Notes under the pieces: model-generated
What the model saw: only the letters and a program-made list of their open reading frames with translations
The model's database searches: none
Told to the model about the DNA's origin: nothing
Position numbers and translations under genes: made by a program
Shown here: positions 11,735 through 23,474 of the stretch, in pieces
Position numbering within the stretch: position 1 is the first letter of the stretch
Layout: each line of letters opens with the position of its first letter
Source: Dillenia suffruticosa
Lineage: Eukaryota > Streptophyta > Magnoliopsida > Dilleniales > Dilleniaceae
DNA length: 64,000 nucleotides
Direction of reading: 5' to 3'
Assembly (NCBI GenBank): GCA_033439265.1
Contig: JAVTVX010000019.1
Location: forward strand, 7,509,501 to 7,573,500

Positions 11735-14733
11735 TGTAATATCGATTTTTAGTGACTGTATATTATGTACTACTTCTCAGGATTCTAAATATATAAATAT
11801 TCTTTTGAGATATCTATTTAATTATCTAATTATTTATTTTGAGATTTCGCCTCAAAATCGTTAAAACTCAAAATTCTATCGGTAAGCCAAAAAACTTTTC
11901 GAAAAATGCCGACAAGGCCTAAAGAAGTCAAAAATAGTTAAGAGAGGGTCTACACACTTAAATAATGATATTTAAATGAAATTTCACATATTTAAGAAAT
12001 TTCTAACAAAATTTCATAGGGACCAAACATGCAATTGTTAAAAGTTAGGGATTTAAATGTAATTGAGGAAAGTTAAGGGACTAAGTTGCAAACCACTCAA
12101 GAATGGACAATTAGAACCAAATGATTGGTCAAGAGGGAAATAAGGTTGGTTAGTGGCCACATAGGATTTTCCACATTCAAGAAAACTCATTGGATAGAAA
12201 TTTATGCATGAAAACTTATTAGATAGAAATTTTTGTATGAAAACCAACTAGAATAGCTTGTTCTAGATTGTGACATTTCTCCCCCTTGACATGGACGTCC
12301 AAAGACACTTGGTGGAGTGCATGGAGGTTGTTTGAATCAACAATTGCATGGGTTAAGTACTGAGACAAGTGGAAGGTCAAGATAATGTATGGAATAATCT
12401 AATGGTTAAGGATATTTGACTAGATTTATAAAAAAACTTGTTTAAGAAGAGTTTAGTCTATTTTCTTCATTTAAACTCACATCGGATGAAATTGTGAGGG
12501 TTCTATATTCATTTTGAGTTCAACTATGGAGCCAAAGAGATAAGAACATTTTTGGGAATTATTAAATTTCAATTGGAAATATAGAGGTATTGTATAGGAT
12601 TTTATGTTTATTGTGATTTGATTTTTTTTTTAAGGTGAAAAAAATTCAAAAATTTAAAGGGGGTGGTGATACATATTGTTAGCAAGAGATCTTACAAAAG
12701 AGATAATATATTCTGACTTATGCTAAAATTAAATTATTTGATGAGTAGTTACTTAGGTATCCATATTAGCATACTAAATGTTGATTTCTAAATTGGATCT
12801 TGTATAGCTTTCTTAGAATATCTCATTCTGTAGAATTCAAAAATATAAGATATTTATTTCTCTATAAAATAGACTTCCAAAGTTTTAAAAATGGTATATC
12901 ATGTAAGACATTTCATGAAAAAAAATCAATTTTTGGTAATTTTTGGAAATGTAGTATGTTTCACAAATTCTGTTTCATATCCTGTGTACGATCAGTAACT
13001 TTTATGAATTTTTGAAGTATCTTCTGTTCTGAATTTGGAGAAATGTTAAACATGAAAGTTTTAGGTCACTGACGTATTGTTAATTTGAGATAAAGATTAC
13101 TTGAATCGGAGTTGTATATAGAAAGTTATGATGATATTACTAAAACTATGCAGAAGTAGTTCTAAAACTGAAATCGAGATAAAAACTGAATTTTATAAAA
13201 TTATACATTTAGAATCCGAGGATGGTCAAAACTAGAAAGTTTTAGATCTATATCTTACCTTCAATTTGAGATAAGAAGCACATAAATTGGGGATGTATAC
13301 TGGGAGATATGGAATTTCTCCCAAAACTGTGCGGAATTGGTTTTAGGAACTTAGCACGAAAAGTGATAATTGTTTTTTTATAAATTCGTGTATTCCTAAT
13401 TTGAAGATGGTCTGAACATAGTTGGAGATATATGTCTTAGTGTTAAGAGAAAATTTAAATCAATTGAATCTGATCAAGATTTTTGAAAATATCATAATCT
13501 TACTAAACCTGCACGTTATATGTTTGTAGAAATTTCTCTAACTATGAAAATTGAAATTTAATCTTATGAAAGAGACCATTTTTATATGCATGTTGTAATC
13601 CAACTATATAATATTAAATTAATAAATGATATTGTTTAACTTAGTATTAGAATTCGAGAGATGACTCGTTTGAAAAACGAGAATAGTTAGGGGGAATGGC
13701 GTACCCTCTCCAGCCGAGGTGAATAGGACGAACTATTTTTGACTTTAAATGAGAAATAGTTTTTATCATAATTTTATAAATGAAATTTGAAATGTGATTT
13801 AGAAATACTTTAGTATCTGTGATATGTCTTGAAATGTTATTCGGTAAAAATTTACATCCTAATATGATGATTACTTGATAGTGCCTTGTTTTTACGAGTA
13901 AGGATTTATGAATGATGACATATGGCACATGTGTATGATTATGGGATGGTGTATAGTGGCTATAGCACACTCCCTACCATGATATTAAGCGTTTACCTGA
14001 CGGGGTGACGTGGTGGGGTAACACGGGAGCAGGGGTTTGAGTCTCCTGTCTCTGTCCAACGGATCTAATAGACGAGCACCACGTGAGAACCGTATCAACA
14101 CCAAGGGAAGGGGGAAAATATATATGTGTTTTATTTTTATGACATTTTGGTGGTCTCTTGGTGGATTTTACCCTAATTAGGCTAAACTATGGGTAGAATG
14201 TATTTTTGACACCCCATTGATGCATGATTGATGATAAGAATGCCTATTATTTTGAATTACATGATATATTTACAAATGAATGAAATATAAATTTGAAAAT
14301 GATATTTTGATTTGCCACTTTCACAAATTCATTTATTGTTATTATATAGTCATTACACCTCACTCACTGAATATGTGGATTATACTCACCCCTCATATTA
14401 ATATTTTCAGTTTATACTGTATTTGACATACATTGAGGTACTATCCCACGAGTTTTACTGAGAGACGTTATCGGGTAAGTGATCATATCCATTCTTGTTT
14501 ACGATTGGACCATACATATAAATATTATATGTAAATTGGAGGCAGATATTTTAAAGAAAATTTTTATTGAAAACTATTTTTTTTTTCTTCCGCTATATGA
14601 TTTTGACATAATGATATCGAGTAGGGTCATTATATTAGCTTTGCGTCACCTCGATGTGCGAGTAGGGCATACCATGCTTCGAGGAGTCGCGGCGGTCTAT
14701 TCGCGTGCCTGACCTGCGGGTTGGGACGTGACA
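11735..14733 (+). mobile_element. Ty3/gypsy-type solo LTR inside the LINE
   Basis: Starts TGTAATATCG and ends GGGACGTGACA. CCCTT lies immediately on both sides (11730-11734 and 14734-14738). No internal gag-pol, primer site or second LTR is present, so this is a solo LTR of 2999 bp. The termini resemble those of the gypsy LTRs at 4618 and 32004 in sense orientation, but the body is different, so it belongs to another family. No convincing gene lies in it; the open frames at 13647-13970 and 14479-14712 have no recognisable domain. Confidence 0.93.
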
Positions 14734-14738
14734 CCCTT

Positions 14739-15269
14739 ATCTGGAATGGCGAAGTACTTCCTTCCATGAAAATGGGCCAAGGCTTGAGACAATGAGACCC
14801 TCTATCTCCTTATTTATTTATTTTGGTTATGGAAAAGTTAGCTTACAAGATCCAGGAGAGGGTGAGCAAGGGTAGATGGAGACCTATAAAAGTGACTAAG
14901 GAGAGTCCTCCGATCTCTCATTTGTTTTTCGCTAATGACCTGCTCTTATTTATAGAGGCTGAGCAATTGATTCTCAGTACTATCCTAGATTGTTTAAAAG
15001 AATTCTCAGAGGAGAGTGGTCTAAAGATCAATCCTGCCAAATCTAGAATTTGGTTCTCTCACAGTACTCCCTGGAATACCAAGAGTTCCTTAATTGCTAA
15101 AAGTAAATTCACTTCTTCTAAAGACTTGGGGAGGTATCTGGGGGTACCCACTATCCATAAGAGGGTGAAAAGAGATTTTTACAACCATCCTGTGGAGAAA
15201 GTCCAAAACAAGTTGAAGGATTGGAAAGTTAAGGTTCTCAGTGCTGCTGGCAGAAAGACTCTCATTTAG
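14739..15269 (+). pseudogene. LINE reverse transcriptase fragment, palm/thumb
   Basis: Continues the LINE RT after the solo LTR: a GQGLRQ-stop-DPLSPYLF segment, then the open frame from 14823. Recognisable elements are the GLRQGDPLSP motif (its second G replaced by a TGA stop), the catalytic motif C written FANDLLLF where plant LINEs have FADD, then GLKINPAKS and the KLKDWK and AAGRKTLI thumb motifs. The frame stops at 15267-15269 but homology continues past it. The lost aspartate in motif C and the stops mean no active enzyme. Codons flow in frame from 11734 into this block once the LTR is removed. Confidence 0.9.
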
Positions 15270-16200
15270 TCAATTAATGTTGCTATTCTTATGTATACCA
15301 TGCAAATAGCTTGGCTTTCGAGGGACACCTGCAACAAGTTGAACAAACTTAATAGGGATTTTATGTGGAAAAGCAAAGATGGGAAAGAAAGGTGCATTTA
15401 ATTAATTGGGAGACGGTTTGTAAAGCCAAAAGGTGGGGGGACTAGGTCTGAGGAAAACGAGAGAGAGTAATGTAGCTATATCGGCCAAATTGGGTTGAAG
15501 GGTTTTGAAAGGAGAGGAATCTCTCTGGTGCAATGTCCTAAGAGCCGAATATCATAAAAGGACAAGTTTCCTTAACTTCAGAAATTCTGTAGTGGGTTCT
15601 GTAGTTTAGAGAGGCATCTTAAGCTGTAGAAATTGCATTTTGGAGGGCTTAAAGTGGAGAGTGGGGAATGAGAGAGGTATTGATTTTTGGAGGGATAAGT
15701 GGGTGGGCGATGACAGCTTAATTGAGCACATGCTACTGCTTCATTTGAGAGATCTTCCTCAATTCAAAGTAGGAGATTTCATTGATAATGATGGCAGATG
15801 GAAAATTCAGGAGCTTCGTGAATGGGTTTCTACTGAGAAGGTGGAAGAAATCTATGGAATCATGATCCCTTGGAGAGAAGAAGCAATAGACTCAGTCTAC
15901 CAGAAGCTATCAAAGAATGGGAAGTTTACAGTTAGCAGTGCTTATGGCTCTCTTTAGTATAGTAGAGCCTCTAATCCCCAAGGAGAGGAGGGCTGGAAGT
16001 GGATCTAGAAAGCTAAGACTCTAGAGAGTGTCAAGTTCTTCTTATAGACTGCTAGGCTAGGGAAATGCCTGACTAATGAGGAAAGAAGGAAGAGGGGATT
16101 TACAGACGATGACCTATGTCAGTAGTATGGGAAGTACGCTGAAAGTCTTCTGCATGTTTTTCGAGATTGCTATGAGATGGAGAGCGGAGAGTGCTTCGGA
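15270..16200 (+). pseudogene. LINE ORF2 linker and zf-RVT-like region
   Basis: The segment at 15640-15957 encodes the region typical of plant LINE ORF2 after the RT: WRVGNERGIDFWRDKWVG, then a KFTVSSAYGSL stretch ending at a stop. Homology continues through a zf-RVT-like module near 15990-16180, with spaced Cys/His positions ending in LLHVFRDC. Stops and frameshifts interrupt it repeatedly. Its role in active LINEs is thought to be nucleic-acid binding. This copy is a decayed part of the same element. Confidence 0.8.
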
Positions 16201-16412
16201 AGGACATCGAGGATGACTGCTGGTTCTGGAAGGGGGAGTTAGGCAGTTAGTTAAAGAAAGGTACGGAAGTCAAGACTAGGCCTTCTTTCCCTATTGTCAT
16301 TTGGTCCTTGTGGAAGAGGAGGTGCAAGTCGGCTATGGAGAACAAAAGTCAGGACATCTAGATGACTATATAATAGATCCTCAACTTATCCAGGAACTGA
16401 AGTTTAGCCTTT

Positions 16413-16930
16413 GTGGATAATGGAGAGACCAAAATTAGAGAAAATTTGTGGGTAAAATGGCTTCCCCCCAATGCAGGAATGATCAAACTCAATTCGGATG
16501 GGGTAGTGTCCCTGGTGACAAGGAAAGCTAGTGCAGGAGGTCTTTTGAAGAGAGAAGATGGGAGCTGGTTGAGTGGGTACACCATAAACATCGGCAGCGT
16601 AGACATTATCACTATGAAGCTTTGGGGCTTAAGAGAAGGTCTTAGGCTAGCTAACGACTTGAGCATAACCCATCTCCAGGTTGAAATTGACAGTTCTTAC
16701 TTAATTAAATTTCTGGAGGACAAGTAGAAAGTTGATCATCCCCTCCATTTGGTTAGTCTTGAATGTAAAGTTTTGATGGATGAGCCGAGAGTTTGTCAAG
16801 TCTCCCACATTTGCCATGAGGCGAATGGACGTGCAAACGCCCTCGCCAAATTGGGTTTCGAAGCTGCTCCTAGTGTTACTGTTTTGGAAGATCCTCCTTA
16901 GGAGCTGCTCAAGTTTTTGTCCGAAGATTT
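16413..16930 (+). pseudogene. LINE RNase H domain (RVT_3-like), inactivated
   Basis: The frame 16413-16727 encodes a plant LINE RNase H: WVKWLPPNAGMIKLNSDG, GGLLKREDGSW, MKLWGLREGLRLA and LQVEIDSSYL. It continues beyond a TAG in the same register or a shifted one to HICHEANGRANALAKLGF, near 16830. Of the four expected acidic residues, the first (in NSDG) and third (in EIDSS) are present. The second appears as Lys (MKLWGL) and the fourth as Asn (RANALAK). In a live LINE this domain degrades the RNA strand during integration. Confidence 0.85.
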
Positions 16931-17034
16931 GGTGGGGATGGGTTTCTCAGGTTAGTAGGTAATAGGCCTTGCAGGGCTGAGTGTTTGGGCTTATAGTTGT
17001 CTGTTGGGCTGTTTGTTTGGTGTTTCTTTCTATC

Positions 17035-17065
17035 AAAAACAAAAAAATAAAAATAAAGTTCTTGA
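17035..17065 (+). other. LINE A-rich tail and right target duplication
   Basis: An A-rich tail with scattered T and C (17035-17057) is followed by GTTCTTGA (17058-17065), matching the left flank of the LINE. Confidence 0.75.
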
Positions 17066-18011
17066 TATTTGCGTTGGATGCTATCATAAGCCCGTCTAAA
17101 TGCCTAGGGTTCAGCAATAAAAAAACAGCCTTCATCTCCATCTTGTGAACCCAACAATACACTCGCCCAGATGGTTTTTAATGACTCCCGTTGCCCGAGA
17201 GGCTAGGTTGCCCGTAGAAGATTTATCGGTATACAAACCAACGCAGTCGCAATATTTAGTCAATAGAGTGGAATGTTTAGATATTGATATTTTTTAAATT
17301 TAAATTTTATATATAATAAAAAGGAAAATTAATGTGATTACTGGGCATCACTAATTTATTAAAATAAAAACCAATACAATGATTTCTAATAAAATATCTA
17401 ATACATTTCTTAATAATTTTGGTAGGCAATGAGATACTTATATGCTATAAATTATAAAGAAGTTTCCTTAATGTATGGTTACTTTACAGTAGGGAAGGGG
17501 TAAGATTTGAGTTCAATTCTTTTTCCGCAGGCAAGAGTATTGAGCTGGTGACCATTTGAGGCAAAAATCAAATATATATTCGGTAAACATTTAAATCAAA
17601 ACTCTTAGTCATATACCTCCCAAAAGTCCTTAATATTTATTGGTACAAGGTCAAAATAGAAATATACAAGAAATCACCAGGTGTTGAGATTAAATCTTCA
17701 AGAAGATTTTATTCATTTGACGTCAAAATCCAAATGAGTCTGTTGCTCGCAGAAGCTCCTGTCTTTTCCGTTATGATTTGACATTAAATTGCAAACTGGC
17801 CCAAGATTTATTATACTTCTCTCTAATAGGCCCACTTTTTGATTTGTTGGTAAGGGTCACCCTGGCCCATAGCCCATGAGCCCAATGAGTTGTAACCTGG
17901 CTTTAACTCCCGACATAAACTTGCCTTGATCAGAGGAGAGCCCTTTACGGGTAAGGGCATGGACACAACCTCCCCCCCGCCCCCCCCCCCCCCCCCCCAC
18001 GCCGCCCTTCC

Positions 18012-18045
<34 letters not shown>

Positions 18046-18976
18046 CTGCGGATATATAGATCTAGAATTTTGCAAATGGAAAGAAAAAAATTATGATGTT
18101 TATATAACTATATATAAACTTATTGTTAAAATTGTCTATTTATATAAATAGATATCAACTTATCATGTAATCTTATAAATTTTAAAATAGATATCCACAT
18201 TTCAAATATCTTTCTTACCTCAAATTTTCAAATCGGGTGTAAACGTTCATCTACACTAAGAAGTATATAACTAAGCTTATAATTTAAAATACTTTTATTT
18301 ATATATAGTTATTACCATGACGTTTAGTTACTCTAATTTCAAAATAGATTTAAAAAAAGATCACTATGAATTGTATCATAAAACAAATATTATGTTGGTC
18401 TAATAACATGATACTAAATTCTTTTAATCAAATTTTTAATTTCGAGTATTATAAATGAAAACGCAGATATCAAGAGAATTAATTCCTAATCGGGTCTTAT
18501 AACTATTCAGAATTAATCGAATTTCTAAATATCAGTATTTAAATACGAAAAATGAAGTGTATCATGATAATATTGTTCTTTGACTTTTCTGTACAAAAAT
18601 TATCAAAATATATATAATTTAAATTATTTTGTATAAAAAATTACTTTCACTTACAAAACATTACAATCTTACTAATTTTTTTTTAAAATTTAGTTAAAAA
18701 ATATCACATAACTAATGGAAAAGAAGACAAAATCACAAAATAAAATTTAAAAATCTACATGAAATAAGCAAAGAATTATTACAAATAGATTAGAACCCAA
18801 GAGAAATTACGATATATATATATATATTTCAAGTCGACTAAAAAAGTTAAGATAAAAATTTTATATAATTTAAAATTTTTGAACCCATTTAAAAGAACAT
18901 CTATGTAATTCAAATAATAATATGATCTTAAATTTAAATTAGATTAGCCCTTAGAAATAAAAATATCAACAATTAT
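17066..18976. other. AT-rich non-coding stretch
   Basis: No recognisable gene. It contains a C tract (17972-17998, one interruption) and an A tract (18013-18042) separated by a short GC-rich stretch; open frames crossing these are artefacts. The rest is AT-rich and unassigned. Confidence 0.55.
17972..18042. repeat. C tract followed by A tract
   Basis: About 27 C with a single G, then 14 mixed bases, then about 30 A. Tract lengths may be unreliable in an assembly. Confidence 0.9.
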
Positions 18977-19722
18977 ATCCACCTTGATTTCATTCGATTG
19001 ATCATCGCAATTAAAGTCGTTGACAATCGCCCAACGACCAATCTCTCCTTAATTCGTCGACAATTAAGAGAAACTCATTAATTATTTCCCTAATCGAGAG
19101 CCAATACTAAAGAAACTCTTAGGATTAAAAGTCTCAACAGCGTTAAGATTTAGAGATATTCAATTCTAATTAACAAACACACATCGTGTTCATTTAAATT
19201 AAATTATTTAATCCCATGATACGAATGTTATTCCCATGACACGAATGTCAATTACCATTTTATTAAAATAAACAAACAATTACGGATTTGCCGTTTTAAT
19301 TAGTTGTAGATTATTTTAAATCTATTAAATATTACCACATATTCAATAAACCCTAAAAAATCATAATTATTGAAACGTAGGAATTAAATAAATATCTATG
19401 ATATATTGAATTAATATGTTCAATTAGATCTCACAATATTTGAAAATCAAGAATTCAATAATTTTTTGACTAGAAAAAAATTAAAATAAAGACATATAAA
19501 AATAAAAACTTACTAAAATAATGAATATCATTGAAAATAAATGTTTAAACCCTCCTCCAATGTACAGCAGCCATCACAATAAAAGTAAACTCCCAATGGG
19601 CTACCGCCCGCTGCCCCCATTGGGGCTGCACACCACCAAAGATTGTCTCCTAATAATATGAAGCACTCCTATATATATATATGAGTGTAACTCTAGACTA
19701 CTATTAAATAAATAAAAAGAAA
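18977..19722 (-). repeat. Athila-like 3' LTR (outer end incomplete)
   Basis: Aligns with 22660-23474 from the TTATATCCACCTTGATTTC stretch to the shared AAATAAATAAAAAGAAA end. Substitutions are scattered throughout. The first ~230 bp present in the other copy are absent. Confidence 0.8.
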
Positions 19723-20588
19723 TCAAAGGTTAGGTGTTATATTGAGTGAATTTTAAAGACAAAAAATGGGTTAAAGGCTCAAATTGGTTAACTAAGGATT
19801 TATGAAATCAGGGTAAAAATGTTAAGAAAACAAAAAATGGGATAAAACCTAATTGTCTTTGTCATTTCAATGCATGAAATTCTAAAATATGGTCTCGAAA
19901 TATATAACAATGTAAATTCTAGAATGTGTAATCCAAGTGTGATATTCACTCATCAAGAAAAATAATCTCGAGTATAAAAAATGAATTTGCTCATTTATGA
20001 CTCAAAATCTCACTTTTTAAGTAGGGTTTGTGTCAAATCTTTTATGTTTATCATTCAAAAAAACTATTAAAGATATAAGTAGCCATTTCAAGCACAAAAG
20101 CCATTGATACATGCCATTTTTTATATATCTCTAGCCAACCAATTAGCATACGTCAACTAAGAAAGCTCGAAATTGTTTTCATTTTTTTATTTTTGAAGAA
20201 ACAAAATCTAAACTAATATAGAAAAGAAAATAAATATAGTGTAAAAAAAGATTAAAAAAAAAAATAAAGAAGGAAACACCTAACATTCTCCCACACCTAA
20301 ATCATACATTGTCCCCCATGCTCAAGTAAAGAGAGATAAAAAAATGTATAAATAAATCAAACAAAATAAAAGAAAAAAGAACAAAGAAATAAAGGAGGAA
20401 GGTGAAAACAATACTCCCCTAGGGCGGAGAGGAAAATGGAGGATCAATTCCAACGATCTCAAAGAAAGAGCTTCCACGTGGGCACGCCGTAAACATTAAG
20501 CTCTTTGTCCATTCTTGAGACTTAAATGTGGAGAGAGAAACCCTAAAAATAAATGAAAAACAAAATGTGAGAAGTTAAATTCAATTGT

Positions 20589-20589
20589 T

Positions 20590-20647
<58 letters not shown>
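20589..20647. repeat. CT run followed by T tract
   Basis: CT dinucleotides run into about 36 T, inside the Athila-like internal region. Confidence 0.95.
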
Positions 20648-21251
20648 CTGTTTTTAGGTGACAGAATGTGAGGGACTTTAAGGCCCACGTACTAAGAAAG
20701 ACTCATTACTGTGAGTTTCAAGCGCCTTTCTCTTACGTAGGCAGCATGGACTTTGGTTAAGGCGTGGGCATGCCCTAACTAAAGTCCATTTCTGGTTATA
20801 AAAAGAATATAGGCAAAAATAGGTAGAATGGGAGACCTGTTAAGGCATGGGCAGCCTTAACAAAAGAGCACATCTGTCAGTTTTTTTTTTTCAAACCTAA
20901 ATCAATGATTAGCCCTAAATCAAGCTAACATAAATAAGAATAAATAAACAAAAACAAAAATAAAAATAAAAATAATTAAACTATAAAGAAAATATTGGGT
21001 TGTCTCCCAATAAACGCCTTTGTTTAGTGTCTTTGGCTCGACATGATCTCCTCATTTCAATCTCGCTCAAATATCGATCCAGTCTATTTTGACTTCAATT
21101 TGCCTGTTATGAATTTCAATCTTGAATTGAAGTAAAGGACTTTATGGCTTACCATAAATCGTATCCAATGTGGGAGTTTATTTTCAAGAAATTTATCCCA
21201 TTGTGCAATCTCTTCTGTCACGTTTTCCTTAAATACAAAATCCAATTCATC

Positions 21252-21557
21252 TTACACAAAATTATCATGAACAATGAAATCCACCGTACTATCATGAAAA
21301 ATAAACTTAAAATCATTTGGATATTTCATGATATCAAAAATATTAAAAGTAACAACTTTACCGTTAAATTCAAGAGTTAAAATACCCAAATCCACATCAA
21401 TTGTTATCTTAACTGTTTTCATGAAGGGTATTGACACTTGCTTTATTGCTTCTAAGAGAGAAGTGTTGAATCCTTCTTTCAGAGAAGTTTCCAAAATCTC
21501 GTTCTCTTCATCCTTCTTCGGTTTTGCCAACCTACTAGGAACATGTGGTAAAATCAA
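21252..21557 (-). pseudogene. Athila-like gag C-terminus/protease-flank remnant
   Basis: The 101-residue frame contains PSRLAKPKKDEENEILETS, then a LLEAIKQV stretch and a TLEFNGKVVTFNIFDIMKYP stretch. Both are features of the region around the gag/protease border of Athila-like Ty3 elements. In relatives these two blocks are separated by the aspartic protease; here they are close together, so the protease appears deleted. It lies just downstream (minus sense) of the gag remnant at 21777-22103. Assignment rests on family resemblance of short blocks only. Confidence 0.6.
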
Positions 21558-21776
21558 AATTTTTGTTTAGAAAGTGTTGAACTCTTTACTTACCTCCTCG
21601 GTGGATTCATTCGCTGTTGATGATTTCTCTATTTGCTGGTTTTTCATATCTTCTTCGGTTTTTGATAAATTGTCTTCCACTTCTTTTGATAATTTTTCTA
21701 ATCGACTCAAGATTGCCATCAATTGTGACATTTGATTCTCCAAATTCTGGATGCTGGTTATTGTCTCTTGTTAAAA

Positions 21777-22103
21777 TCATTGGCTTTCCTGTTGAATTAA
21801 CAGAGTGCTGTTAGCCAAACTTTTAACAATCTCTTCTAGAGACGTACCTTGGTTTGAAAAAGTTTGTTCAGGCTGAAATTGAGATTGGACTTGTGGTTGT
21901 TGTTGGAATGCTTGTTGCCAATTTCCATAATTGAAGCATGGTTCAGTATACCATCCTTGGTTATAGATATTCGAATATGGGTTATCATAAAGAATGAGAC
22001 ACTTATCGGTTGGATAATCTATCTCTGAATAAATTCCACAAATTTGTACTGGTTGTGTTTTTCCTACAATAAAATTACGCATAAGAGAAGTTAGTTCTTT
22101 CAA
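21777..22103 (-). pseudogene. gag: Athila-like gag remnant with degraded zinc knuckle
   Basis: The 108-residue frame resembles the C-terminal part of Athila-type Gag. It has a zinc-knuckle-like VQICGIYSEIDYPTDKC in which the second Cys and the His are lost (Tyr in both places), a DPYSN-like DNPYSNIYNQGW block, a Gln/Pro-rich linker and TSLEEIVKSLANST. Gag would package element RNA in cytoplasmic particles. It lies downstream, in element sense, of the primer site at 22387-22404, in the expected order. The N-terminal gag core is missing. Confidence 0.75.
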
Positions 22104-22386
22104 TTCTCGATGAAGGGAAAATCACTTACCTTATTGACTATTTTTGGAATATTTTGCCACATTCCAAATTGTCAAGAAATCTCAATATTAGAAAAATTAC
22201 TGCAAAATGTATGTTCATTAAAATTAGAAAATAAGAACTCTCTTAAAGTCTTTTGTGTAGCCATATCATCGTGGTTGATATCATTCTCTTTTAAACTCTT
22301 GACAACTTTCAGCAAGTTTCCTTTAAAGGATTAGTCTTGAAAACAAGGAAAAAAATTAAAAAAGAAATAAATCACTTAACACCGTT

Positions 22387-22404
22387 CCCCGGCAACGACG
22401 TCAA
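22387..22404 (-). promoter_or_regulatory. Degenerate primer-binding site (tRNA-Asp-like)
   Basis: Minus strand reads TTGACGTCGTTGCCGGGG, close to the tRNA-Asp-type primer site common in Athila/Tat elements, with CpG-type changes. It sits five bases from the LTR edge, as expected for priming minus-strand synthesis. Confidence 0.75.
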
Positions 22405-22408
22405 AATT

Positions 22409-23474
22409 TGGTGTGTCGTCAAACAATCAAAAATAAAATACCTACTTCACTAAAGACAAGTTTAGGGTTAGTAGAGTCGAATCTACAGGGAATGACAGAT
22501 TTAACTCTTATAAGAAAAACAAAAATAAAACAAAAATATGAGTGTTTGAGTTTAACTAAACTAATAAAAAAAATCAATAAAATCAATTAAAATAAGACAA
22601 TTAAATAGTATCTACTAAAAAAGAAAATATCAATAAGAATAAAGTCTAGCCAAAGGAATTATATCCATCTTGATTTCATTCGATTGATCATCGACCTACC
22701 TAAAGATTTCAACAACCATAGATAAATTGGTTAAAATCGTCGACAATCGCCCAACGACCAATCTCTCATAATTTCGTCGATAATTAAAAGAATCTAATTA
22801 ATTATTTTCCTAATCGAGAGTCAACACTAGAGAAACTTTTAGGATTAAAGGTTTCAACAATATTAAGATTTAGAGAGATTCAATTTTAATTAACAAACAT
22901 ATATCGGATTCATTTAAATCAGAACATTTAATCCCATGACACGAATGTTATTCCCATGACACGAATGCCAATTACCACTTTATTAAAACCAACAAATAAT
23001 TACGGATTTGTCGTTTTAATTAGTTGTAGATTATTCTAAATCTATTAAATATTGACCACCTATTCAATAAATCCAAGAAAATCATGATCCCTGAAGCGTA
23101 TGAATTAAATAAATATGTATAATATATTGAATTAATATATCCAATTAGATTTTACAATCTTTGAAAATCAAGAATTTAATAATTTTTCAACTAGAAAAAA
23201 AATTAAAATGAAGACATATAAAAATAAAAACTTACTAAAATAATGAATATCATTGAAAATAAATATTCATCAATGAAGAAGTGTGGTTGCAGCTGTGAGA
23301 ACCCTCCTCCAATGCACAGCAACCATCACAATGAAAGTAAACTCCCAATGGGCTGCCGGCTGCTGCCCCCATTGGGGCTACACACCACCAAAGATTGTTT
23401 CCCAATAATATGAAGCACTCATATATATACATATGAGTGTAACTCTAGACTACTACTAAATAAATAAAAAGAAA
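22409..23474 (-). repeat. Athila-like 5' LTR
   Basis: Begins TGGTGTGTCG next to the primer site and runs to the shared AAATAAATAAAAAGAAA end. It repeats 18977-19722 in direct orientation, including a paired CCCATGACACGAATG motif (22933-22967). Confidence 0.8.

Larger units (their letters stand above)
11441..17057 (+). mobile_element. 5'-truncated LINE split by a solo LTR
   Basis: A non-LTR retrotransposon lacking its 5' half. It begins inside the reverse transcriptase domain and continues through the RT palm, a zf-RVT-like segment and a plant LINE-type RNase H, ending in an A-rich tail (about 17035-17057). Eight-bp duplications GTTCTTGA flank it. A 2999-bp solo LTR sits inside the RT domain; removing it and one CCCTT copy restores a continuous frame. 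Without that insertion the LINE is about 2.6 kb. Stops, frameshifts and lost catalytic residues show it is dead. Confidence 0.9.
18977..23474 (-). mobile_element. Athila-like Ty3 element, gag-only (LARD-like)
   Basis: Two direct repeats (18977-19722 and 22409-23474) flank an internal region in minus orientation. The internal region starts with a degenerate primer-binding site next to the right repeat and carries Athila-type gag remnants (22103 down to 21252). No reverse transcriptase, RNase H or integrase could be found in the ~2.7-kb interior, so the element is non-autonomous or gutted. The left LTR lacks about 230 bp at its outer side and a 48-bp block present in the right LTR. I could not find a flanking target duplication. 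Confidence 0.75.

Noticed and set aside
13990-14050. B-box-like GGTTTGAGTCTCC inside the solo LTR in the LINE
   Set aside because: Only a weak match and no A box at the right distance.
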